Part shown: positions 56,450 to 64,000 of the stretch, one piece after another
Position numbering within the stretch: the stretch's first letter is position 1
Layout of the letters: every line of letters starts with the position of its first letter
NCBI RefSeq assembly: GCF_004337985.1
Contig: NC_043742.1
Location: 310,001-374,000, forward strand
Source: Pyricularia pennisetigena
Taxonomy: Eukaryota > Ascomycota > Sordariomycetes > Magnaporthales > Pyriculariaceae
Direction: 5' to 3'
Length of the DNA stretch: 64,000 nucleotides
Made by a program: the position numbers and the translations under genes
Notes under the pieces: generated by a model
Told to the model about the DNA's origin: nothing
Seen by the model: the letters and a program-made list of their open reading frames with translations, nothing else
Databases searched by the model: none

Positions 56450-57750
56450 GATTATATCGGCAGCTAGATAAGCGGATAGGCAAATTATACCCACTTTTAT
56501 ATGTAGTTTACAATGGAAACTCGTTTATATTTCGACTAATCTTCAGGATAATAAAACCTATGCTTCAAGGATGTAATGACGTACGGAAATAAATGTCCAC
56601 GTGAACTCCAATTTATAGTATTGCCTTTAAAGATTCGCTTATATAAGAAAATGCTAAATGTGTATTATTTATCTTTTTATGTTTTATTTAATTATATTTT
56701 ATATTTTGTTGTTTTGCAGCCAAATTTCAATGGTTTTGTACGTGGGCAGTGGCATATGCATAAATAATTAAAGGTGATAATTTTGTATATATATTGAATT
56801 ATATGAGTCGGTAAATAAGCGGGTTGGTAAGGCAAATATAGTTATGCATAGAATTTACCATCGAAAAGCTTTTATATTTTTACCACTTTTAAGAATAATA
56901 AGACCGGGACTCCAAGGATTCGACTACGTATATAAACAAGCGTTAACGTAGAATCCTATTTTTTATACCCGCTTTTATTTTTTTTCCATACACAAATGCC
57001 AAATCGGTGTTATTTTCTATTTTTTGCTTTATTTAATTAAACGAAATTCATCTGAAGAAGTTAAGTAGGATCTGTACAAGGATTTAACAGTGAGTGGATT
57101 TATTAGAGCTCTTTTCAACTTCACTATTATTTGCCTAAATTATTCAGGGCTTGAATAAATTATTAACTAATCAAGAATATGAATAAAAGTTTTATATTAA
57201 GCGATATTTGCATGCACTCTATAGTCCTCAATCCATTAAAGTATATGTACTATCATCCAATTTATATTTTGATATTATATACCCTGATTCAAAATAATAC
57301 TTAAATATGTTAGAAAACTACAAATGTTACTCAATGATTAAATATCTTCCCAAGTCAGTTAGCTACAGAAAGGCGGCTTTAAAGTAAAAAATGCCCAAAT
57401 TTCAACTAATCCAACGCAGATTATTATATACTTTCATGAGTTTTATCGAACATTTCATTCTAATATTCTGTTGCATTTTGTGGTTATGCTGTTTTATTTT
57501 ATTATTATAATGCGAATAAAATAGTACCCTCATAAACCGCGAAATGCGACAAATTGTCCTCAAATTAGCAATGGGTGTTTCGTTAACAATACCGTTATAA
57601 ACGACGAAAAGCGACAACTTGTCCTCAAACTAGAACGAGCGCGATTTTTTCGGCCAATTGCATTGGCCGAAAAGCCATGTGGCTGAAAGGTATATGGAGT
57701 GTTCGGTCCCCACTGCGAAGCAGGGGGTTTAGTCTAAGCACTGAGACTAG
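55977..57750 (-). mobile_element. Non-autonomous TIR element N3 (complete)
   Basis: 1,774 bp from CTAGTCTCAGGGCTTATCCC (right end) at 55,977 to ...CTAAGCACTGAGACTAG (left end) at 57,750. The perfect 7-bp target duplication TAATAGG lies at 55,970-55,976 and 57,751-57,757. The interior has paired repeat units and a long (TA)n tract at about 56,401-56,450. It has no protein with recognisable motifs and keeps more CpA than the giant copies. Confidence 0.93.
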
Positions 57751-57757
57751 TAATAGG

Positions 57758-58117
57758 CACGGCTAACTGTATCCAATTATCTAACGGCATGTACGTAGCC
57801 TTTAAGCGCAGCCTGGCGTAAAATCTTTTTGCGCATGGTTTTCGCAAAACCATAAAAACATCGTGTTCGCTCTTGAAAATACAAATGTGGGTCTTTCACC
57901 CAGCACTGCCGTACAGGCGATTGTTATTTACCTACTTGTGGCAAATTAACGCAAAAGTTAATCTTATACCAAGTAAACAATATATTAGAATATCGTTGTT
58001 AGCTTAACCTGGAAAAAAGGGGTTTGTCTAATATTTATAAAAACTGCAATGCTTTAACTTTTTCAGAAAATGTAAGAAATAGAGTTAATTCTGTTCTCGT
58101 TAAAAGGCTTTTCGTAA
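57758..58117. other. RIP-poor single-copy sequence, no gene seen
   Basis: Continuation of the island at 55,268-55,969 on the other side of N3. It has CpA-containing, non-repetitive sequence with a short inverted repeat around GCATGGTTTTCGCAAAACCAT (about 57,833). No open frame of interest. Confidence 0.5.
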
Positions 58118-58330
58118 TGTCGATCGATTAACAGAACGTTGTTATACGCATATAAAGATATATGTATTGATTGTCTCTTCTATAAAACTGTCTAAAGGTG
58201 AGTTTCTGAACGTCCTTCCGTCTTACACTTCGCAATTGGGCGGGTGAATCACGTGCAATTAGCCTGTGCGGCATTGCACGTAATTCATCGCTTTATTGTT
58301 AATTTGACCGCGATTCCCTTTTTTCTAACA
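58118..58330 (-). mobile_element. Gypsy-type LTR (probable 3' LTR)
   Basis: 213 bp shared with 51,940-52,147. On minus it starts TGTTAGAA at 58,330 and ends near ...TCGATCGACA at 58,118. A purine-rich GCAAAAAAAAGAG on minus lies about 7 bp upstream of the start, like a polypurine tract. This suits the 3' LTR of the minus-strand gypsy pol at 60,000-61,899. Confidence 0.55.
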
Positions 58331-59530
58331 CCGGCAACTCTTTTTTTTGCACGCGGTTAATAACCTCCATTCCAATCGCAATAGCAGTTTATAAAACGAA
58401 AACAATTAAAACAGCCATATAATTTACAATACAATTTCTAAAAACGGTTTTGGTGTTTATTAGTTGCGTTTTTGCTTTCTGTAACCCGTTATAAATTCCT
58501 ATTACAATAATTATTAATTATGTGGCCTCCATTAACAATAATAATTTTTAATAATTTCGTTTAACGTTCCTATTATTCATTTATTTTATTATTCAATTGT
58601 AACGACGTCGTTGTTAATTAGCTGCAAATCTTTGGCGCTCCTTTTATTTATCAAAGGAGCTTTTTTGGCCACGAATTTTAATACGTAATTATAGTAATTT
58701 TTTTAACACCTTTTTCTAACATTTTTTCAAATAACATTTTGGCAATTATCTTTTTTGGCCGTTTTGCTGTTTATCTGTTATTTTGTCTACCCTGTTCATT
58801 AATCGATTTCATTTTAATTTAATTTTCGCAATTATATTTGCTTTTCCCGACGTTTCCAACGAAAATAAATTCTTATTCTTAATTTTGTCGTTATTAATAA
58901 AGCTACTATGTTACGATGAAGGTATCGGGTAACCTGTTCTAAGGGTAAAGTAGAGTGGGTTGAAGCAACTCAGCGTCTTAACTGGGTAACTGGGGATTTT
59001 TAATAACTGGGGTGAAATTATAATCGATTCCTGGATAGGTAATAAATTAATTGCTGCTAAAGAATCCTAAACTAAGTTTTATCTATATAATAATAACCGT
59101 GTTTTATATAAATTATATCCCGAACGTAATTTGCTTAATTTTACTAAATTAGGAAAATCACTTCCCTTAATCCGTTGTAATTTTAAAAAATTATTCAAAT
59201 CATCTTTTTGGCAATTACGTGAAATTACGTAATTCCATCCTTATATAATCCCGTTCCCGTCGGTCGGGTTCCGTATATCGTTAGGAGGGGTGTAACCCCG
59301 CCTGGCCTTGTTAATACCGGCCTAATTTGTTTGGTCGTAACATTAAGTCTCTTTTTCCTTGGCCAAGTCCTTTTAGCCTTTAAATAATCCATATTTTTTT
59401 AATCCCTGTTTCGCTTTTTCTTTTCCTGGCTAATTTTTTTACGCCATATTTAACCATATAACCAAATCAAAATTTGGTCGTTTATCGACAAAACGCCGTT
59501 TTGCTTTCCTTTTTTCTTTTTTAGCGTTAA
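58331..59530. other. AT-rich interval without recognisable gene
   Basis: Between the LTR and the coiled-coil pseudogene. Short inverted repeat GGCGCTCCTTT...AAAGGAGC at about 58,635-58,663. No domain recognised on either strand; probably gypsy 3' non-coding sequence and other debris. Confidence 0.4.
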
Positions 59531-59532
59531 CG

Positions 59533-60000
59533 GTGGAAATGCCTTTTTATTTTTCGGGCGAATTTCGTGGGGTGACCAAATACGCGGTTTTTCCCCAAGA
59601 TTTTTTTCGCTGTATAAAGTGTTTGCGTTTGAATCGTCCTAATTATAACGTTTTAAGCTTTTTTTCCGCGAAAATCCGGAGCATTGGTTTATGGCATATT
59701 CGGATGGAATCCGAAATGGAGGCCGTTTAAAAAACGCGTCGCCAAATTAATGCGAAAATTAAACGTTTTTCAAAATAAAAACGGATATAATTCGAAAAAA
59801 TAATGGGAATTATATTTCGCGGAATCGACGATTTGGAGAAATTAAATCGGGTGGAACGTGAAAAGGCAAAGCAGGAGGAGCGACGACGATCGGCCGAAAT
59901 CCTTTTTAAAATATTCCTGGAATCGCTTTTTCCGGATTCCAATTTTACCTGGGATTCGTCCTTCCCAATAGGTTTTTTAAATCCTTTTTTGGTGGATAAA
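59533..60000 (+). pseudogene. Repeat-associated CxxC plus coiled-coil protein, degenerate
   Basis: A single plus-strand frame, broken only at codons consistent with CAA-to-TAA changes. It encodes FFRCIKCLRLNRP (CxxC), a spacer, then a charged helix (LEKLNRVEREKAKQEERRRS, about 59,833-59,892) likely to form a coiled coil. The layout of a short Cys motif followed by a coiled coil recalls conserved hypothetical proteins that accompany fungal repeats; no function is known to me. It lies antisense to, and downstream of, the gypsy pol. Confidence 0.5.
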
Positions 60001-60009
60001 ATAAATATC

Positions 60010-60310
60010 TTACGCAGTTTTCGGTCGGTAAATTGCTTTATTCGTATATTTGAATTTATAATATTTATTAATCGTTTCCTTTATAGATGGGTCTAGTGGT
60101 ATAGTTTCGAATTTTAGTCGATTTTTAGTTTTTGGGAATAATAAGTGGTGTTTTTTTAAATCGTCCTTTTTTTTGGTTAATTTGCTCGCAAATCCAATTT
60201 TTAATAATATTAGCGGAATAATTCCTGGTAATTTTGGAGGTGGTTGAAAGGTTCCCAAATATTTTATTTTACCGTGGTTACGCTTGTGGTCCAATATTCG
60301 TTCCACGTCG
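60010..60310 (-). pseudogene. Chromodomain of gypsy integrase, degenerate
   Basis: Minus strand VERILDHKRNHGKIKYL, then in a shifted frame WEPFNHLQNYQELF. These match the start (VE-IL-HR---G---YLVKW-GY) and end (TWEP--NL-N) of a chromodomain, with the middle apparently deleted. This places the element among chromoviruses, whose chromodomain directs integration to heterochromatin. Confidence 0.6.
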
Positions 60311-61285
60311 TCCGTTTTTTTGCGTCGATTTCGATTGTTTTTTATATACTGGTACCGGGTGGTGCTGGTTTTAATAATAATACGTGGAATATTGGGTGGA
60401 TTTTCATAATTCCTTGTAATAATAATTTGTAATTGGTTTCGTTGATTTTTTTATCGATTTTCAAAAGTCCAAACTTTTTAAAATTAAATTAGTTATTTAA
60501 TCGCTGTATCCTAATTTTGCATCGAATAAAATAAGCGCTATTTCCTTCCTGGGAAAATGGTCCTTTTATCCGTTGCTGGTTGGCGTATTTGGTCATTTTT
60601 TTCGTACGAATTTTAATTTTTGGTGGAGTTTTTGGTGGAGTTTTCGTAATTCGTTTACTTGTTTATCGGTTCGCGGGGCAGTAATCGTGGTTTTTGGATT
60701 TCCATATACCGTAGGGTTAAATCCGCAATTGGTATAAAAGGGGGTTATTTTGGTATTTTTATTTTTTAAACTGTTATATGCGAATTATATTATCGGTAAT
60801 AACCGTACCCAATTATCCTATTTATAGTTTAAATAGCATTTTAAATACTGTTTTAATATTTGGTTTGCTCGTTCTGTTTAACCGTTTATCTGTGGGTGGA
60901 ATATTATAAATAATTTGTGGTCTATTCTTAGCTATTCCATTAAAAGTTTTCAAAATTTTAATGTAAAAAACTTATTTTTATCCGTAATAATGTTTTTTGG
61001 AAGTCCTTAATTGCTAATAATTATTCGCAGGAATATATAAGCGATTTTTTCGGCGCTACTGCTTTCCTTATAGGGTAGGGAATAAACGTATTTAATGAGT
61101 TTATACATTATATTTAATATGTTATTATATTTAATTTTAGTAAATAGTCTTTCGGAAGGTGGTAATTTAACGATAAAATCCATTATAATAATTTGCCAGG
61201 CCTTGTTAAAAGTTAATAAAAGTTGTAAAAACCCGTAAAGTTTGTGTTTGGCGGATTTGCTTTTTGCGCAAAATTCGCAATCCAT
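60310..61285 (-). pseudogene. Ty3/gypsy integrase, degenerate
   Basis: Minus-strand CEFCAKSKSAKHK (zinc-binding HHCC end), LQLLLTFNKAWQIIIMDFIVKLPPS (first catalytic Asp region: PW--ISMDFI--LP), then in adjoining frames GLPKNIITDKNKFFT (second Asp), HPQINGQTERANQILKQYL (Glu motif) and LLPIIQFAYNSLKNKNTKITPFY. Order and spacing are those of a Ty3/gypsy integrase. Confidence 0.85.
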
Positions 61286-61899
61286 AATGGTTTTTCGTAT
61301 TTTCTATCGTGTTTTTTTAAAATTGTTATGCTGTTTTAACCATTTCCATTCTTTGGAAATTCGTTAATATCCGTTGGTTTTATTTTCGTGGATTTTCCGT
61401 GTTTTTTCTCGTTTAATTACCGTGTTAGTCGTTAGAAAACTTCGGTGAATTGGTAAAAGGTTTCCGTTGTCGTTTACCGTAAAGATTTTCCGTATTTCCT
61501 CGGCTATAATGTTTTTATTATTTGGTCTTTTGCTAAAAGCGTTAACCCTGCCATTTTCTATTTTTTTTCGGTAAATAATTTTAAAATGGAATTTTAATAG
61601 GAATTTTGCCCATTTAATTTGTCGTTTGTTTAACATTTTGCTAATGGTAGAATGGGTTAGGTTTTTATAATCCGTATAAATTAATATTTCGTATTTGATT
61701 CCGGATAATTATAATTTCCATTTTTCGAATATTCGGATAAAAGCCATAAATCTTTATCGTGGATTTGGTAATTAAATTTTAATTTATATAATTTTGTGAA
61801 AAAAAGGCACAAAGGTGCAGGCGGTTTTTTTCGTTTCGTTAGTTAAATTATTCTCCGATCGTATAATCGGATGCGTCGGTTTCGATTTCGAAAGGCTTC
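61286..61899 (-). pseudogene. Ty3/gypsy RNase H, degenerate
   Basis: Minus-strand FEIETDASDYTIG (about 61,850-61,895) is the first catalytic Asp motif of gypsy RNase H. Downstream, YEILIYTDYKNLTH and LNKRQIKWAKFLLKFHFKIIYR...NGRVNAFSKRP (61,530-61,636) match the conserved TDH-NL and W---L--F-F-I-YRPG--N--ADALSR-P motifs. The upstream RT is cut off by an LTR2 copy at 61,900. Confidence 0.85.
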
Positions 61900-62390
61900 T
61901 ATGAACATGGCTAGCGCAGGGCAAATTATATTAGCTACCCTGCATTATTTTATAACGGCTAGCACGGGCTAATTCTATTAGTTACCCTGCATCGAATAAA
62001 TAAATAAATAACAAATAAAACGTATACGCGTTAATACACACAAAGCTTTATATATTACGTCTTTGTTTATAGTTTTAACAACAAAACAAATACGTCATAT
62101 ATAATCTAGCTTAATGGTATAATGCACGTACCATAATCTATATCGTATATACGTTGTTGAAGTGCGTGGGTTCGAATCCCGTTGTGGTCGCAGATTTTCT
62201 GTGCATGCATAAGCACAACAGGCCGTTAGGCTCAATAGGTCGGCAGGTCAGTCACATGAATAAGGCCAAATCATGTGACGTAACCCCGCATTCCGGACAT
62301 CCGGATCGAAGATCTGCACCTACGGATTCGAACACGCAATTCACAACTTAGCCTTAAATTTATCACCTTTATCACCTTTATACTTTTATC
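61900..62390 (+). mobile_element. LTR2 copy (partial), inserted in gypsy pol
   Basis: Starts TATGAACATGGCTAGCGC, a mutated TGTGAACATGG, and matches the solo LTR2 at 15,087-15,725 (inverse) up to about 62,390, then diverges, so the last ~170 bp are missing. A tRNA-like segment is at 62,100-62,189 (A box from 62,107, B box 62,169-62,179). The segment 62,154-62,334 encodes the same 60 residues as 15,471-15,289, so the two copies are nearly identical there. Confidence 0.75.
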
Positions 62391-62760
62391 CCTATTTCGT
62401 AAAAAAAACGGACGATATTTTATATTATTATGGTAAAGTTAAACCATACGTATTCGAATTGGTCGCGCTTATTCCCGATAAATTATGCGTCGCATATTAA
62501 TTTGTACGAAATAATTTGTTTCCAAATTATAAACGCAGCCGGTGCGCCGTCGTATAATAGGGGGTTACGTAAAGGTTGCCTTTTAAGGCGTTATTTTTGC
62601 GCGATCGCGTCTGCGTTTAAAGAATATAATTGCATTTAAACGATGCGTTTTTCCAATATCGCGATATTCGCGACCAGTTTTTGGTAAAAATCGTAAATTT
62701 CCCCTCCCGGGCCTGGCCTTGGGTTGGTTATTATCGTGTTTAAATTCGAGTGTTAGTAAA
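62391..62760. other. Unassigned degenerate sequence
   Basis: A plus-strand stretch with frames suggestive of old coding (PYVFELVALIPDKLC type, about 62,440) but no recognised domain. It does not continue the gypsy RT on minus. Confidence 0.35.
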
Positions 62761-62767
62761 TATTATA

Positions 62768-62946
62768 AAATAAACCAACGGCTTTAAAACCGTTAAGTAT
62801 TTTTATTGGTATTATTATTAACGTTGGGGAAAAAGGGAGGAAAAGGTGTGTGTCCGGGTCGTGGTAGTGTCCTTCCCTTTCTATATTGTCCCTGACCCGC
62901 TTTTGTATCTTATCACGTGATACGTGCCTTAGGCACGAATCCATAA
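62768..62946. repeat. ~178-bp direct repeat, first copy
   Basis: Shares AACGGC.TTAA.ACCGTTAA, GGGAGGAAAAGGTG, CCGGGTCGTGGTA, TCCTTCCCTT and GGCACGAATCCATAA with 63,529-63,703. It contains a CACGTGCCTTAGGCACG-like inverted repeat near its end. The two copies flank copia leader/LTR sequence; whether they are LTRs of another family or a duplicated target region is unclear. Confidence 0.7.
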
Positions 62947-62949
62947 CAC

Positions 62950-63403
62950 ATTAACGTAATTCAGCTAATGGGTTTGTGGGCTATTGTAAACCCTATTAAA
63001 CGCATTAAAAGAATTTAATGGGCTATTAGCGAACGAATACAGGGGTTTTTGGCCGTAATTCGCTAACGTAAACCCTATTAAAAATTTGAGCCAATTACAA
63101 TGGCGTGCACGATCCACAAAAACCACACCAAAAATTTTGGATTTGCAATGCAAGCGATCGCTGCAATACTTAAAAGGGCCTAAGTCGAACGTTAATTTTA
63201 AGCGATCCCCACTGTAAATACAGGGGGTTAGGTGCTGAATTAGCGCCTAAAACCAACAATTTCGCCCAAAAACAGCAATATTTTCGTCAATATACGTGCT
63301 CTCAAAATGCGATAACAACCAAAATAAAACCTAAATTTCAGGCTTTCCAGCGATGCAAAATGCACTTTAATGGACAAGCTAAAACCTTTCCGGGTTTATA
63401 ACT
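62950..63403 (-). mobile_element. Copia leader fragment
   Basis: Matches 49,147-49,656 in the same orientation, including GGGCTATTAGCGAAC, CGTGCACGATCCACAAAAACC and the primer-binding-like ACTTATAAACCCGG-type stretch next to the LTR. Confidence 0.7.
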
Positions 63404-63528
63404 TGTTAATAGTATATATTGCTCATGAGGGGTTAAACATGGACCCAGGTACGGCGTGGTGCTAATTGCACTATAAAGGCCTAGAATTACAGGATTTAAA
63501 TATATTAAATTATTTATTATAGGGTAAG
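63404..63528 (-). mobile_element. Copia LTR fragment
   Basis: First ~125 bp (3' end on minus) of the copia LTR, starting TGTTAATAG at 63,404 and including GGTACGGCGTGGTGCTAATT. It is cut by the second 178-bp repeat. Confidence 0.65.
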
Positions 63529-63703
63529 CCAACGGCCTTAAGACCGTTAAATATCCTTGTTGGTATTATTACTAACGCTGGGGGAAAAGGGAGGAAAAGG
63601 TGCATATCCGGGTCGTGGTAATGTCCTTCCCTTTATATATTATCCCTGACCCGCTTTTATATCTTATCGCGTAATACGTGTTTTAGGCACGAATCCATAA
63701 TAT
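63529..63703. repeat. ~178-bp direct repeat, second copy
   Basis: Direct repeat of 62,768-62,946, more RIP-changed (for example TCGCGTAATACGTG for TCACGTGATACGTG). Confidence 0.7.
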
Positions 63704-64000
63704 AGCCCGTATTCGCCCGTTTTTTGTCGGGTGTAATCCTTATTTGGAAGTATAAAGGCAATCCAACGGGCGCGTATCCTAATATAATTTACCCGTCCAT
63801 TATTCCGGGCGGTATAGGCCCGTGGTCGGGTTTTACCCTCCTTTTTTCGGCCGCGGTTGTGTCGCGGGCCCTTTATTTCCGGGTCCGTTTACGGGCGGTT
63901 ATCGTGGTTCGTTTTTTCCTAACTTTGGTTAATATAGGTTTATAATCGAATTTTATTTTCCCGTTTTTGGCTGCGGTTATATCGTGGTTTTTTTGTCGTA
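63704..64000. other. Nothing recognised at window end
   Basis: Somewhat GC-richer sequence with open plus-strand frame 63,724-63,945 (Pro/Gly/Ile-rich) but no recognisable domain and no match elsewhere in the window. Confidence 0.4.

Noticed and set aside
62100..62189. Functional tRNA gene
   Set aside because: A and B boxes are present, but the acceptor ends do not pair and the anticodon region is abnormal; present only as part of LTR2.

Overview
The window looks like an AT-rich, transposon-packed segment of a filamentous ascomycete (Pezizomycotina-type) genome. Most of it carries the signature of repeat-induced point mutation (RIP): CpA/TpG is nearly absent, TpA is abundant, repeat copies differ mainly by C-to-T and G-to-A transitions, and almost every recognisable protein is broken by TAA/TAG codons where relatives would have CAA/CAG. 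The species is not identifiable from this sequence. No intact housekeeping gene, rRNA, functional tRNA or CRISPR array is visible.

Layout. (1) Three copies of a very large terminal-inverted-repeat (TIR) DNA transposon dominate: A (1-11,661, cut by the window start), B (20,572-34,463, inverted) and C (34,785-48,406, same orientation as A). B and C are full length (13,892 and 13,622 bp), have CTAGTCTCAG-type termini and are flanked by 7-bp target-site duplications (AAATTGT, ATTCGAA). Each encodes the same three degenerate genes: a DUF6589-like protein (candidate transposase) at one end, converging on an SNF2-family ATPase/helicase gene, with a RecQ-like helicase gene upstream of and co-oriented with the SNF2 gene. 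(2) Short (~1.8 kb) non-autonomous relatives share the termini: N1 (18,869-20,571 plus 34,464-34,585, split by B), N2 (52,294-54,098, 7-bp TSD ATTTTGG), N3 (55,977-57,750, 7-bp TSD TAATAGG) and N4 (fragments around N2). (3) A Ty1/copia retrotransposon on the minus strand appears to be the old substrate. Its 3' LTR (11,662-12,019) is cut by A, pol and gag lie at about 12,400-18,868, and its leader and 5' LTR lie at 48,685-50,212; about 30 kb of nested insertions separate the two parts. (4) Two solo LTRs sit inside the copia pol: 15,087-15,725 (TSD TCCGT) and 15,844-16,400 (TSD AGATA/AAATA). The first belongs to a second LTR family that carries a tRNA-like A-box/B-box segment; C is inserted in another copy of it, exactly in the B box. 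(5) A Ty3/gypsy chromovirus-like pol remnant lies on the minus strand at about 60,000-61,899, with a gypsy-type LTR at 58,118-58,330.

The only sequence that looks like a living gene is a small open reading frame at 55,576-55,821. It lies in a CpA-rich island (55,268-55,976) that has escaped RIP and encodes an 81-residue secreted protein with six cysteines (CX3C-X11-CX3C-X11-CX4C), a candidate effector. A small secreted gene in a RIP-degraded, AT-rich transposon block is the arrangement known from plant-associated Dothideomycetes such as Leptosphaeria; that comparison is inference.

The strongest candidate for an undescribed system is the giant DUF6589 + SNF2 + RecQ TIR element with 7-bp TSDs and its non-autonomous derivatives. 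It is supported by three large copies, four TSD pairs, conserved subterminal inverted motifs, a conserved long hairpin and a dispersed palindromic 16-18-mer found at matching places in all copies.
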